The notes under the pieces are model-generated. The model saw nothing but the letters and a program-made list of their open reading frames with translations. It made no database searches and was not told the DNA's origin. A DNA stretch of 36,779 nt from Sedimenticola sp. Its GTDB lineage: Bacteria; Pseudomonadota; Gammaproteobacteria; Chromatiales; Chromatiaceae. Location: NCBI GenBank assembly GCA_027024025.1, contig JALVTT010000073.1, forward strand, positions 1 to 36,779, written 5' to 3'. The translations under genes were made by a program, and so were the position numbers. Below are positions 25,351 to 36,779 of the stretch, piece by piece. Numbering within the stretch: the stretch's first letter is position 1; every line of letters begins with the position of its first letter.

Positions 25351-26638
25351 AGAACAGCGCAAGCTGTACAAGTATTATGTCGATCCGCAGATGGTCAGCG
25401 ATCTGACCCGGCGCACCCTGGTGCTGGTGCTGGCCGGCGGCGCGGGCTCGCGGCTGAAGAACCTGACCAAGTGGCGGGCCAAGCCGGCGGTGCCCTTCGG
25501 CGGCAAGTACCGCATCATCGACTTCGCCCTGTCCAACTGCGTCAACTCCGGGCTGCGCCGCATCGGGGTGCTGACCCAGTACAAATCCCATTCCCTGATC
25601 CGCCACCTGCAGCGGGCCTGGAGCTTCATGCGCCCGGAGATCGGCGAGTTCGTCGAGATCATCCCCGCCCAGCAGCGCCTGCGCCAGGAGTGGTACCAGG
25701 GCACGGCGGACGCCATCTACCAGAACCTGGACATCATCTTCCGGCACGAGCCCGAGTATGTGCTCATCCTGGGCGGCGACCATATCTACATGATGGACTA
25801 CAGCAAGATGATCCAGGCCCATGCCGAGGCCGGCGCGGACATCACCGTGGGCTGTGTCGAGGTGCCGCTGGACGAGGCGCGCGCCTATGGCGTGATGTCG
25901 GTGGACGAGGACTACCGCATCACCCGCTTCACCGAGAAGCCGGACGCCCCCGAGCCCATGCCCGGTCATCCCGACATGGCCCTGGCCTCCATGGGGATCT
26001 ACGTCTTTTCCATGGCCTATCTCACCCGGGTGCTGGTGGAGGACGCCGAGAACCCCGACTCGGACCACGATTTCGGCAAGAACATCATCCCGCGCGCCAT
26101 CCGCGAGGCCAAGGCCCTGGCCTATCCCTTCCTCGACGAGTTCGGCAAGCCCGCCTACTGGCGCGACGTGGGAACACTGCATTCCTACTGGAAGGCCAAC
26201 ATCGAGCTGTGCGACATCGAGCCGGAGCTGAACCTGTACCGCCGCGACTGGCCGATCTGGACCTACCAGTCGCAGAGCCCGCCGGCCAAGTTCGCGTTCG
26301 ACGACGACGGCCGCCGCGGCATGGCGGTGGACACCCTGGTGGCGGGCGGGGTCATCATCTCCGGCGCCCTGGTGCGGCATTCGGTGATCTTCTTCAACAG
26401 CACCGTGGAGACCGGCAGCGTGATCGAGGACAGCGTGGTCCTGCCCAAGGTCACCATCGGCCGCGACTGCGTGCTCAAGCGCGTGATCATCGACAAGGGC
26501 GCCTACATCCCGGACGGCATGCAGATCGGGGTGGACCTGGAGAAGGACCGCGAGCGCTTCCTGGTCACCGAGGAGGGCATCGTGCTGGTCACCCCGGGCA
26601 TGCTCAACCAGCGCCTGTACTTCGAGCGGGAGGACTGA
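25337..26638 (+). CDS. glgC: Glucose-1-phosphate adenylyltransferase (ADP-glucose pyrophosphorylase)
   Basis: Committed, usually allosterically controlled step of bacterial glycogen synthesis: glucose 1-phosphate plus ATP to ADP-glucose. The 433 residues show LVLAGGAGSRLKNLTKWRAK (nucleotide loop), PAVPFGGKYRIIDFALSNC, WYQGTADAIYQN and the Asp-containing LGGDHIYMMDY, followed by a left-handed beta-helix C-terminal domain (VIEDSVVLPKVTIGRDCVLK). The N-terminus RKLYKYYVDPQM is longer than the minimal fold, as in regulated forms. The start lies inside the end of glk. The last base of the stop is the first base of the GH57 start (TGATG). Confidence 0.96.
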   Translation: MSQPEEQRKLYKYYVDPQMVSDLTRRTLVLVLAGGAGSRLKNLTKWRAKPAVPFGGKYRIIDFALSNCVNSGLRRIGVLTQYKSHSLIRHLQRAWSFMRPEIGEFVEIIPAQQRLRQEWYQGTADAIYQNLDIIFRHEPEYVLILGGDHIYMMDYSKMIQAHAEAGADITVGCVEVPLDEARAYGVMSVDEDYRITRFTEKPDAPEPMPGHPDMALASMGIYVFSMAYLTRVLVEDAENPDSDHDFGKNIIPRAIREAKALAYPFLDEFGKPAYWRDVGTLHSYWKANIELCDIEPELNLYRRDWPIWTYQSQSPPAKFAFDDDGRRGMAVDTLVAGGVIISGALVRHSVIFFNSTVETGSVIEDSVVLPKVTIGRDCVLKRVIIDKGAYIPDGMQIGVDLEKDRERFLVTEEGIVLVTPGMLNQRLYFERED

Positions 26639-28353
26639 TGGCGCAGGCGCCGCTCAAGCTGGTGTTGTGCTGGCACATGCACCAGCCCTGGTACCGCGAG
26701 GAACTGGACGGCGACTACCGCCTGCCCTGGGTGTATCTGCACGCGCTCAAGGACTACAGCGACATGGCCGCGCACCTGGAGGCCCATCCCGGCATGCGCG
26801 CGGTGGTCAATTTCACCCCGGTGCTGCTGGAGCAGCTCGAGGACTACAGCCACCAGCTCAACCGCTGGCTGGCGCACGGCCAGCCCATGAGCGACCCGAT
26901 GCTCAACTATCTGTCGGGGGCCACGCCGCTGCCGGCCGGGGAGGCCGCGCGCCGGCGCCTGTTCCGCAACTGCCTGCGCGCGCACGCGCCGACCATGATC
27001 GAGGCCCATGCGGCCTTCACGCGGCTGCTCTCGCCGCTGTGGCGCAGCGGCATGCCCGAGCCCGATTTCGGTCTGATGCCCTATCTCAACGACCAGTACC
27101 TGCTGGACGTGCTGACCTGGTACCACCTGGCCTGGCTGGGCCATTCGCTGCGCCGCCACCCGGTGGTGGAGCGCCTGATGGCGCAGGGCCGTCTGTTCGA
27201 CGCCACGGCGCGGCGCGAGCTGATCGCCCTGATGGCCGAGGTGCTGGGCGGCCTGACCGGGCGCTACCGGGCCCTGGCCGAGCGCGGCCAGGTGGAGCTA
27301 TCGGTGACCCCCTACAGCCATCCCATCGTGCCCCTGCTGCTGGACTTCGACGCCATGCGCTGCGCCCAGCCCGAGGCCCCGGGACCGGAACATCCGGGCT
27401 ATCCGGGCGGCGGCGAGCGCGCCCACTGGCAGTTGCGCAAGGCGATCGAGGTGTTCGAGCGGTTCTTCGGCTTCCGGCCGCTCGGCATGTGGCTGTCGGA
27501 GGGCTCGGTCAGCGAGGAGGCCCTGGCCCTGCTGCCGGAGCACGGCATCCGCTGGACCGCCTCGGGCGAGGGCGTGTGGCATGGCAGCAGCGTGCTCTCC
27601 GGCCTGGAACACAATACCCCGGAATCGCGCCGCTGCCTGTTCGCCCCGCACAGCCTGCCGGGATGCGAGACCCGCCTGCTGTTCCGCGATGACGGCCTGT
27701 CCGATCTGATCGGTTTCGAATACCAGGGCTGGAAGGCCGAGGATGCGGCCAACGACTTCGTCAGCCATCTGCACAACATCCGCAACTATCTGGGCGACGA
27801 TGTTGGCCGGCACCTGGTCAGCGTGATCCTGGATGGCGAGAACGCCTGGGAATACTATCCGGACAACGGCTTTCACTTCATCGGCGCCCTGTATGAGCGT
27901 CTCGCCGGCGATCCCCTGATCGAGACCACCACCTTCGCCGAAGGGGTGGCCCAATGCCCGGCCCTGGCCCTGCCGAAGCTGTGCCCCGGGAGCTGGGTTT
28001 ACGGCTCCTTCTCCACCTGGATCGGCGAGCCCGACAAGAACCGCGCCTGGGACCGCCTGGTGGAGGCCAAGCAGGCCTTCGACCGGGTCATGGCCTCGGG
28101 CAGGCTGGATGAACGCACCCGCCGGCTGGCCGAGCTGCAGCTCGCGGTGTGCGAGGGCTCGGACTGGTTCTGGTGGTTCGGCGACTACAATCCCTCCGAC
28201 AGCGTGCGCGACTTCGACGAGCTGTACCGCCAGCAGCTGCGCCGCCTGTATCTGCTGCTGGGCGAGACGCCGCCGGACAATCTCCAGGAACCGCTCTCGC
28301 GCGGCGGCGGCAGCGCCGAGAACGCGGGCACCATGCGGCGCGGCCATGACTGA
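26638..28353 (+). CDS. Glycoside hydrolase family 57 protein (alpha-amylase/branching-enzyme-like)
   Basis: A cytoplasmic enzyme without a signal peptide, probably acting on alpha-1,4-glucans such as glycogen or maltodextrins. The 571 residues have the GH57 (beta/alpha)7 signatures: LCWHMHQPWYRE at 10-21 (conserved HxHQP), VVNFTPVLLEQLEDY, the probable nucleophile Glu288 in MWLSEGSVS, and the probable acid/base Asp399 in ILDGENAWEYY. A helical C-terminal part contains WFWWFGDYN. Exact activity (amylase, 4-alpha-glucanotransferase or branching enzyme) cannot be told from motifs; the operon already has GlgB and MalQ, which favours a hydrolase or debranching role. Overlaps glgC by 1 base and malQ by 8. 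Confidence 0.9.
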   Translation: MAQAPLKLVLCWHMHQPWYREELDGDYRLPWVYLHALKDYSDMAAHLEAHPGMRAVVNFTPVLLEQLEDYSHQLNRWLAHGQPMSDPMLNYLSGATPLPAGEAARRRLFRNCLRAHAPTMIEAHAAFTRLLSPLWRSGMPEPDFGLMPYLNDQYLLDVLTWYHLAWLGHSLRRHPVVERLMAQGRLFDATARRELIALMAEVLGGLTGRYRALAERGQVELSVTPYSHPIVPLLLDFDAMRCAQPEAPGPEHPGYPGGGERAHWQLRKAIEVFERFFGFRPLGMWLSEGSVSEEALALLPEHGIRWTASGEGVWHGSSVLSGLEHNTPESRRCLFAPHSLPGCETRLLFRDDGLSDLIGFEYQGWKAEDAANDFVSHLHNIRNYLGDDVGRHLVSVILDGENAWEYYPDNGFHFIGALYERLAGDPLIETTTFAEGVAQCPALALPKLCPGSWVYGSFSTWIGEPDKNRAWDRLVEAKQAFDRVMASGRLDERTRRLAELQLAVCEGSDWFWWFGDYNPSDSVRDFDELYRQQLRRLYLLLGETPPDNLQEPLSRGGGSAENAGTMRRGHD

Positions 28354-29737
28354 GTCCGGCAATCCCCTCATGCGCTGCCGGCGCGCCGGCGTCCTGCTGC
28401 ACCCGACCTCGCTGCCCTCGGGACGCCTGGACGACGGGGTGGAGCGTTTTCTGGATTTCATGCAGGCCCAGCGCCTGCGGGTCTGGCAGATGCTGCCGCT
28501 GTCCATCCCCGATCCGGTCGGCTCGCCCTACCAGAGCCGCTCCGCCTTCGCCGCCGACCCGGCCCTGCTGGACCTGTGGCGGGCGCTGCCGGCCGAGCCG
28601 GTGGACCCGGCGGCGCTGCGCGACTACCGCGCCCGCCAGGCGGGCTGGATCGAGGACTATGCCCGTTTCGAGGTTCTGCACCATCTGCACGAGGGCCGCC
28701 CCTGGCAGCAGTGGCCGGAGGCCCTGCGCCATCGCGATCCCGCGGCCCTGGCCGCCTTCGACCGCGAGTACCGGGCGCTGCTGGAGCGGGAGGTGCTGCG
28801 CCAGTTCCTGCTCGACCGGCGCTGGCGGACGATCCGCCGCGAGGCCACCGCGCGCGACATCCTGCTGCTGGGCGACATCCCCATCTTCGTGGCCCTGGAC
28901 AGCGCCGATGTCTGGGCCCATCAGGACCAGTTCCTGCTCGACGGGGACGGCCAGCCCGAGTGGGTGGCCGGGGTGCCGCCCGATTATTTCTCCGAGACCG
29001 GACAGCGCTGGGGCAATCCGCATTACGACTGGGCGCGCATGCAGGCCGACGGCTTCGGCTGGTGGAAGGCGCGTCTGCGCCACAAGCTGGAATGGTTCGA
29101 CTGCCTGCGCCTGGATCACTTCCGCGGCCTGCAGGCGAGCTGGATGATCCCGGCCTCGGCCGAGACCGCCGTCGAGGGTCACTGGCAGGCGGTGCCCGGC
29201 GAGGCCCTGCTGGCCGCGCTGCGCGAGGCGCTCGGCGGACTGCCCATCCTGGCCGAGGACCTGGGCGTCATCACGCCGGAGGTCGAGGCCCTGCGCCAAG
29301 GCTTCGGCCTGCCGGGCATGGCGGTGCTGCAGTTCGCCTTCGACGCCTTCGAGGACAATCCGCACAAGCCCTGGAATATCGGTCCCGACCGGGTGGTCTA
29401 TACCGGCACCCACGACAACGACACCACCCTGGGCTGGTACCAGGGTCTGGACCCGGAGGCCCGGCGCCACGTCAGCGGGGTGCTGGGCAGCGCGGAGGAC
29501 GCCATGAGCGTGTTGCAGACGATGATCGATACCGCCCTGGACACCCGCGCCGGCCTGGCCATGTTCCCCATGCAGGATCTGCTCGGCCTGGGCTCCGAGG
29601 CGCGCATGAACGTGCCCGGCGAGGCCGAGGGCAACTGGAACTGGCGTTTCGACTGGGCGCAGATCGAGGCGGCCGGCGCTCGCCTGGCGCGCCTGCGCGA
29701 ACGGATCGAACAGACGGGACGAGCCGATGCGTGCTGA
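28346..29737 (+). CDS. malQ: 4-alpha-glucanotransferase (amylomaltase)
   Basis: GH77 enzyme that rearranges maltodextrins and releases glucose, supplying chains long enough for phosphorylase. The 463 residues are a compact version. Signatures are [13 protein letters not shown] at 14-26, the substrate part [14 protein letters not shown], the nucleophile Asp257 in LRLDHFRG, acid/base Glu304 in LAEDLG, and Asp357 in THDNDTT. The ATG at 28346 lies within the end of the GH57 gene, and the last 11 bases overlap glgB. Glucose produced here could be phosphorylated by the Glk encoded in the same run. Confidence 0.94.
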   Translation: MTESGNPLMRCRRAGVLLHPTSLPSGRLDDGVERFLDFMQAQRLRVWQMLPLSIPDPVGSPYQSRSAFAADPALLDLWRALPAEPVDPAALRDYRARQAGWIEDYARFEVLHHLHEGRPWQQWPEALRHRDPAALAAFDREYRALLEREVLRQFLLDRRWRTIRREATARDILLLGDIPIFVALDSADVWAHQDQFLLDGDGQPEWVAGVPPDYFSETGQRWGNPHYDWARMQADGFGWWKARLRHKLEWFDCLRLDHFRGLQASWMIPASAETAVEGHWQAVPGEALLAALREALGGLPILAEDLGVITPEVEALRQGFGLPGMAVLQFAFDAFEDNPHKPWNIGPDRVVYTGTHDNDTTLGWYQGLDPEARRHVSGVLGSAEDAMSVLQTMIDTALDTRAGLAMFPMQDLLGLGSEARMNVPGEAEGNWNWRFDWAQIEAAGARLARLRERIEQTGRADAC

Positions 29738-31907
29738 GGAATCACTGCCGCCCGGCCTGCGCGCCGTGTTGCGCGGCGAATCGCACGACCCCTTCGAATG
29801 GCTGGGCCCGCACGCGGTGCCCGAGGGGGAATGCGTGCGCGCGCTGCTGCCGCAGGCCGAGCGCGCCTGGCTGGAAGGGCAGGGCGAGATGCAGCGGGTC
29901 GAGGGCACCGATCTGTTCGAGTATCTGCTGCCGCCGACCCGGGCGGCCGCGCTGCCGGCCCACCCGGCGCTGCTCTGGGAGGAGAAGGGCGACGGCAGCC
30001 GCCACCGCCAGCTCAGTCCCTACAGCTTCGACCCGCTGCTCGGCGACGAGGATCTGTACTACTTCGGCGAGGGCCGGCATCACCATGCCTACCGCATGCT
30101 CGGGGCCCAGCCCTGCGAGGTGGACGGGATCGCCGGGGTGCGCTTCGCGGTCTGGGCGCCGGGCGCGCGCCGGGTCAGCGTGGTGGGGGACTTCAACGCC
30201 TGGCACGGCCTGCGCCACATGATGCGGGTGCGGGGCAACAGCGGCGTCTGGGAGCTGTTCGTGCCCGGCCTGGGCGAGGGCGATCTGTACAAGTTCGAGA
30301 TCCTGGGGCCGGCCGGTCAGCTGGTGCTCAAGACCGACCCCTATGCCAGGCGCATGATGCTGCGTCCGGACACCGCCTGCCGCGTGGCCGCCCTGGAGGG
30401 CTATGACTGGGGCGACGATGTGTGGATGGCGCGCCGCAGCCAGTGGGACTGGCAGCACGCGCCCATGAGCATCTACGAGCTGCATCTGGGCTCCTGGCAG
30501 CGCGCCCCGGACGGCGGTTTTCTCGGCTACCGCGCCATCGCCGAGCGCCTGGTGCCCTATGTGCGGGAACTGGGCTACACCCATGTCGAGCTGATGCCGG
30601 TGATGGAGCATCCGCTGGACGAATCCTGGGGCTACCAGGTCACCGGCTACTATGCGCCCACCGCCCGCTTCGGCGGGCCGGACGACCTGCGTCATCTGAT
30701 CGACGCCCTGCACCAGGCCGGGATCGGCGTCATCCTGGACTGGGTGCCGGGACATTTTCCGCGCGACGAGTTCGCCCTGGCGCGCTTCCTCGGCGAGCCG
30801 CTGTACGAACACCCGGACCCGCGCCGCGGCGAGCACCGCGACTGGGGCACACTGATCTTCGATTACGGGCGCAACGAGGTGCGCAATTTTCTGCTGTCCA
30901 ACGCGGTGTACTGGCTGGAGGAGTTTCACGCCGACGGGCTGCGGGTGGACGCGGTCGCCTCCATGCTCTACCTCGACTATTCGCGCAACGACGGGGAATG
31001 GCTGCCCAATGTCCACGGCGGGCGCGAGAACCTGGAGGCCATCGCCTTTCTGCAGGAGATGAATCAGGTGGTGCACGCGCGCTTCCCCGGGGCCCTGACC
31101 ATCGCCGAGGAGTCCACCGCCTGGCCGCAGGTCTCGCGCCCCGTGGAGATGGGCGGCCTGGGCTTCAGCATGAAATGGAACATGGGCTGGATGAACGACA
31201 CCCTGAGCTACTTCCAGCACGATCCGGTGCACCGCCGCTACCATCACCACAAGCTGACCTTCGGCCAGCTCTACGCCTACAGCGAGAACTTCGTGCTACC
31301 GCTCTCGCACGACGAGGTGGTGCACATGAAGCGCAGCCTGCTGGACAAGATGCCCGGCGACTGGTGGCAGAAGTTCGCCAACCTGCGTCTGCTGCTGTGC
31401 TGGCAGATCACACATCCGGGCAAGAAGCTGCTGTTCATGGGCGGCGAGTTCGGCCAGTGGGTGGAATGGAGCGAGGCGGGGCAGCTGGACTGGTCGCTGC
31501 TGCAGTACGATACCCATCGCGGCCTGCAGCGCATGGTGGGCGATCTCAACCGCCTGTACCGCGAGCACCCGGCCCTGCACGCCCATGACTTCGAACAGCA
31601 GGGATTCGCCTGGCTGGACTGCGAGGACGAGGCGCAGTCGGTGCTGGCCTTTGTGCGCCAGGCCGCGGAACAGCGCCTGGTGTGCGTGATGAACTTCACC
31701 CCGGTGCCGCGCCCCGGCTACCGCCTGCCCATGCCGCGGGCCGGGCGCTACCGGGTGATTTTCAATTCCGACTCGGTGCACTATGGTGGGAGTGACCAGG
31801 GCGGGGTCGCGGTCGAGGCGGAGCCCGGCGAGAGGTCGGGCTGGCCGGCCTCGGCCGCGCTGCTGCTGCCGCCGCTGGCGATGCTGATACTCGAGGCTGA
31901 ACAATGA
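29727..31907 (+). CDS. glgB: 1,4-alpha-glucan branching enzyme
   Basis: Introduces alpha-1,6 branches into glycogen. The 726-residue protein has the long, E. coli-like form with two N-terminal beta domains: N1 (about 1-110) and the CBM48 domain (about 120-215, including [18 protein letters not shown]). The GH13 barrel follows, with [19 protein letters not shown], nucleophile Asp408 in [11 protein letters not shown], acid/base Glu461 in IAEEST and Asp in [10 protein letters not shown]. The ATG at 29727 overlaps malQ by 11 bases. glgA follows after 9 bases. Confidence 0.96.
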   Translation: MRAEESLPPGLRAVLRGESHDPFEWLGPHAVPEGECVRALLPQAERAWLEGQGEMQRVEGTDLFEYLLPPTRAAALPAHPALLWEEKGDGSRHRQLSPYSFDPLLGDEDLYYFGEGRHHHAYRMLGAQPCEVDGIAGVRFAVWAPGARRVSVVGDFNAWHGLRHMMRVRGNSGVWELFVPGLGEGDLYKFEILGPAGQLVLKTDPYARRMMLRPDTACRVAALEGYDWGDDVWMARRSQWDWQHAPMSIYELHLGSWQRAPDGGFLGYRAIAERLVPYVRELGYTHVELMPVMEHPLDESWGYQVTGYYAPTARFGGPDDLRHLIDALHQAGIGVILDWVPGHFPRDEFALARFLGEPLYEHPDPRRGEHRDWGTLIFDYGRNEVRNFLLSNAVYWLEEFHADGLRVDAVASMLYLDYSRNDGEWLPNVHGGRENLEAIAFLQEMNQVVHARFPGALTIAEESTAWPQVSRPVEMGGLGFSMKWNMGWMNDTLSYFQHDPVHRRYHHHKLTFGQLYAYSENFVLPLSHDEVVHMKRSLLDKMPGDWWQKFANLRLLLCWQITHPGKKLLFMGGEFGQWVEWSEAGQLDWSLLQYDTHRGLQRMVGDLNRLYREHPALHAHDFEQQGFAWLDCEDEAQSVLAFVRQAAEQRLVCVMNFTPVPRPGYRLPMPRAGRYRVIFNSDSVHYGGSDQGGVAVEAEPGERSGWPASAALLLPPLAMLILEAEQ

Positions 31908-31916
31908 GCAGGGATC

Positions 31917-33413
31917 ATGGCCGCAAAGAAATCCAGTAACAGGAAGCGCCGCGCGCTGCGCGTGCTGTTCGTCAGCAGCGAGGCCTACCCGCTGATCAAG
32001 ACCGGCGGGCTGGCGGATGTTTCGCACGCCCTGCCCAACGCCCTGGCCGAGCGCCGCACCGATGTACGCCTGCTGCTGCCCGCCTACCGGCAGGTGCTGG
32101 AGCGGGTCGAGGACCTGCAGATCCTCGGCTGGCTGGACCTGGGGCCGCTGGGTCAGGCGCGGGTGCTGCAGGCCTATCACCCCGGCTTCCGGATGCCGCT
32201 GTGGTTGATCGACCGCGCCGATCTGTTCGACCGCGAGGGCAACCCCTATACCGATCCCAACGGCGCCGACTGGCCGGACAACCCGCTGCGCTTCACCGTG
32301 TTCAGCCGGGCCGCGGCCCTGCTGGGCATCGACGCCCTGGGGCTGGGCTGGCGTCCGGACGTGGTGCACAGCAACGACTGGCAGGGCGGCCTGACGCATG
32401 CCTTTCTGGAGGCCGAGAACCACCGCCCGCGGCGCGTTCACACCATCCACAACCTGGCCTATGACTGCCAGTTCGACTATGCCCGGTTCCAGGCGCTCAA
32501 GCTGCCGCCGCACTGGTGGTCCATGGAGCACGCCGAGTTCTACGGCCGTTTCTCGCTGATGAAGGCCGGCCTGGTGTTCAGCGATGTCATCAACACCGTC
32601 AGCCCGACCTATGCGCGCGAGATCTGCACGCCCGAGTACGGCTACGGCTATGCCGGCATCCTGCAGCACTATTGCGACAAGCTGCACGGCATCCTCAACG
32701 GCATCGACACCCGCGTCTGGGATCCGCTGCACGACCGCCACCTGGTGGCCCACTACGGCCCGGACGACGATCTGCCCAAGGCCCGGCGGCGCAATCGCGG
32801 CGCCCTGTTACAGGCCATGGGCTATGCGCTGAAGCGCGAAGTCCTGGACAGGCCGATGATCGGTTTCGTGGGGCGTCTGGTCTATCAGAAGGGGGTGGAT
32901 CTGCTGCTGGAGGCCATCCCGCCGCTGCTGGAGCGGACCGAGGCCAGCTTCGCCCTGGTGGGCACCGGCGAGGCGGCGCTGGAGGCGCGTCTGCGCGAGC
33001 TGGAATCGGCGCACCCCGGGCGGGTGTTCATCCACCTGGGCTATTCCGAGCCCCTGGGCCATCTGCTGGAGGCGGGGGCGGACATCTTCGCCATGCCCTC
33101 GCGTTACGAGCCCTGCGGCCTCAACCAGATGTACAGCCTGCACTATGGCACGCCGCCGGTGGTGCGCCGCACCGGGGGACTGGGCGATACCGTGGTGGAC
33201 ACCACGCCGCAGACGATCGAGGACGGCAGCGCCAACGGCTTCGTGTTCGGCCCGGCCGAGGCCGCGGCCCTGGGCGAGGCCCTGGAGCGTGCCATCGAGG
33301 CCCATGCCGACAGCGCGCTGTGGCGCCGGCTGCAGCGCACCGGCATGGCCCAGGACTTTGGCTGGAAGCGCAGCGCCAGGGCCTATCTGGCGCTCTATCG
33401 AGACGCCGGATAG
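31917..33413 (+). CDS. glgA: Glycogen synthase (ADP-glucose type)
   Basis: GT5 glucosyltransferase that extends the alpha-1,4-glucan using ADP-glucose from GlgC. The 498 residues start with a short basic leader (AAKKSSNRKRRALR), then VLFVSSEAYPLIKTGGLADV with the ADP-glucose-binding Lys28. HSNDWQGGL, FVGRLVYQKGVDLLLEA and SRYEPCGLNQMYSLHYGTPP, with Glu398, complete the GT-B fold. The ATG at 31917 is used, with AGGGA upstream; the ATG at 31904 is out of frame. glgP follows after 45 bases, the largest gap so far in the run. Confidence 0.96.
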   Translation: MAAKKSSNRKRRALRVLFVSSEAYPLIKTGGLADVSHALPNALAERRTDVRLLLPAYRQVLERVEDLQILGWLDLGPLGQARVLQAYHPGFRMPLWLIDRADLFDREGNPYTDPNGADWPDNPLRFTVFSRAAALLGIDALGLGWRPDVVHSNDWQGGLTHAFLEAENHRPRRVHTIHNLAYDCQFDYARFQALKLPPHWWSMEHAEFYGRFSLMKAGLVFSDVINTVSPTYAREICTPEYGYGYAGILQHYCDKLHGILNGIDTRVWDPLHDRHLVAHYGPDDDLPKARRRNRGALLQAMGYALKREVLDRPMIGFVGRLVYQKGVDLLLEAIPPLLERTEASFALVGTGEAALEARLRELESAHPGRVFIHLGYSEPLGHLLEAGADIFAMPSRYEPCGLNQMYSLHYGTPPVVRRTGGLGDTVVDTTPQTIEDGSANGFVFGPAEAAALGEALERAIEAHADSALWRRLQRTGMAQDFGWKRSARAYLALYRDAG

Positions 33414-33458
33414 CGCCATGCACCGCCCTTGCCAATCACATCCCGGGAGGCGCCTGCG

Positions 33459-35933
<2,475 letters not shown>

Positions 35934-35962
35934 TATGCCCGGTAGCACAACACAGGTGACTC

Positions 35963-36779
35963 ATGTTGGATAAGGCAGTTCCGGTGGCCAGGGACCTGGT
36001 GCTGGTCGGCGGCGGTCATGCGCACGCGGGCGTGCTCTTGCGCCTGGGCATGAAGCCGGTGCCCGGCCTGCGGGTGACCCTGATCGCGCGTGATATCCAC
36101 ACTCCCTATTCGGGCATGCTGCCGGGCTATATCGCCGGCTTCTACGATTACGACCAGGTGCACATCGACCTGGAGCGCCTGTGCCGCTTCGCCGGGGTGC
36201 GTCTCTACCACGCCGAGGTCGATGGCCTGGACCCGGAGGCGCGTCTGGTGATGGCCGGCGACCGGCCCCCGGTGCCCTACGACATCCTCTCCATCAACAC
36301 CGGCTCGCGGCCCTCGCGCAGCGGGGTGGAGGGCGCGGATGAACACGCCATCGCGGTCAAGCCCATCGACATCTTCCTGCGCCATTGGGAGGCCCTGCTG
36401 GCGCGCATCATCGATTCCAGCGGGCCCTTCCATGTGGTCGCCGCGGGCGGCGGCGCCGGCGGCGTGGAGCTGCTGCTGGCGGTGCGCCAGCGCATCGGCG
36501 ACGAGCTGAGGGCGCGCGGCGACGATCCGGGGCGGGTCCGCTACCGGCTGTTCACCGCCGAGCCCGAGCTGCTGGCCAATCACGCGCCCGGGGTGCGGCG
36601 GCGCTTCGAGCGCGTGCTGCGCGAACAGGGGGTCACGGTGCATTGCCGGGCGCCGGTGACCCGGGTCACCGCTGGACGGGTGTTCACCGGCGATGGCGGC
36701 GAATATCCGGCCGATGCCACCCTCTGGGTGACCAGCGCCAGCACCCCGGACTGGGCCGCGCGCGCCGGCCTGGCGGTGG
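35963..36779 (+). CDS. FAD-dependent pyridine nucleotide-disulfide oxidoreductase, SelD-associated type (partial)
   Basis: The frame runs off the window with 272 complete codons. The N-terminus RDLVLVGGGHAHAGVLLRLG is an FAD-binding GxGGxH-type motif, followed by TLIARDIHTPYSGMLPGYIA, which I recognise from oxidoreductases fused to, or encoded beside, selenide water dikinase (SelD) and related to NDH-2. LSINTGSRPS and the second dinucleotide motif VVAAGGGAGGVELLLA are also present. Whether a C-terminal SelD domain exists cannot be seen. The ATG at 35963 has AGGTGA 5-10 bases upstream. It is 29 bases after glgP on the same strand and may be read through from the glycogen run, although it has no evident functional link to it. 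Confidence 0.85.
   Translation, partial: MLDKAVPVARDLVLVGGGHAHAGVLLRLGMKPVPGLRVTLIARDIHTPYSGMLPGYIAGFYDYDQVHIDLERLCRFAGVRLYHAEVDGLDPEARLVMAGDRPPVPYDILSINTGSRPSRSGVEGADEHAIAVKPIDIFLRHWEALLARIIDSSGPFHVVAAGGGAGGVELLLAVRQRIGDELRARGDDPGRVRYRLFTAEPELLANHAPGVRRRFERVLREQGVTVHCRAPVTRVTAGRVFTGDGGEYPADATLWVTSASTPDWAARAGLAV

Overview
The window looks like the chromosome of a high-GC gammaproteobacterium. CmoA/CmoB, HspQ, SthA, RlmB, RNase R and an E. coli-length GlgB occur together, and the marine-type VIT/VWA plus sortase pair suggests a Chromatiales-like or sulfur-oxidising lineage. The lineage is an inference from gene content; no rRNA or marker tree is available here.

Layout. 1-2432: remains of a proteobacterial sortase system, with a VIT/VWA substrate that has lost its 5' part and a frame-broken sortase. 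2433-5907: a bidirectional terminator, tRNA-Leu(CAG) on the minus strand, then rnr and rlmB as a translationally coupled pair. 5908-7726: a low-GC insertion carrying one secreted protein of unknown function, bounded on the right by a second, partly deleted copy of the rlmB 3' end. 7723-9417: a PAS-type chemotaxis receptor. 9532-11093: an AbiEi/AbiEii toxin-antitoxin pair with an inverted-repeat operator. 11166-14645: tRNA-Val(GAC), a small conserved protein, a SET-domain protein, cmoA-cmoB, hspQ, and convergent lexA. The lexA promoter carries two GTTC-N7-GTTC boxes of the kind known from alphaproteobacterial LexA. 14719-20558: a small Smr-like protein, sthA, ppsA and convergent pgi.

20845 to at least 35933 is one continuous rightward run: gnd-zwf-pgl-glk-glgC-GH57-malQ-glgB-glgA-glgP, mostly with overlapping stops and starts. 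It joins the oxidative pentose phosphate branch to glycogen synthesis and breakdown. With ppsA, pgi and sthA next door, the block covers carbon flow from pyruvate up to hexose phosphate, storage as glycogen, mobilisation, and NADPH generation and balancing. The window ends inside an FAD-dependent oxidoreductase of the kind found fused or linked to SelD.

Most distinctive observations: the duplicated rlmB tail around a foreign gene, the symmetric alphaproteobacterial-style LexA boxes, the AbiE operator-like inverted repeat, the decaying sortase system, and the pentose-phosphate/glycogen superoperon.
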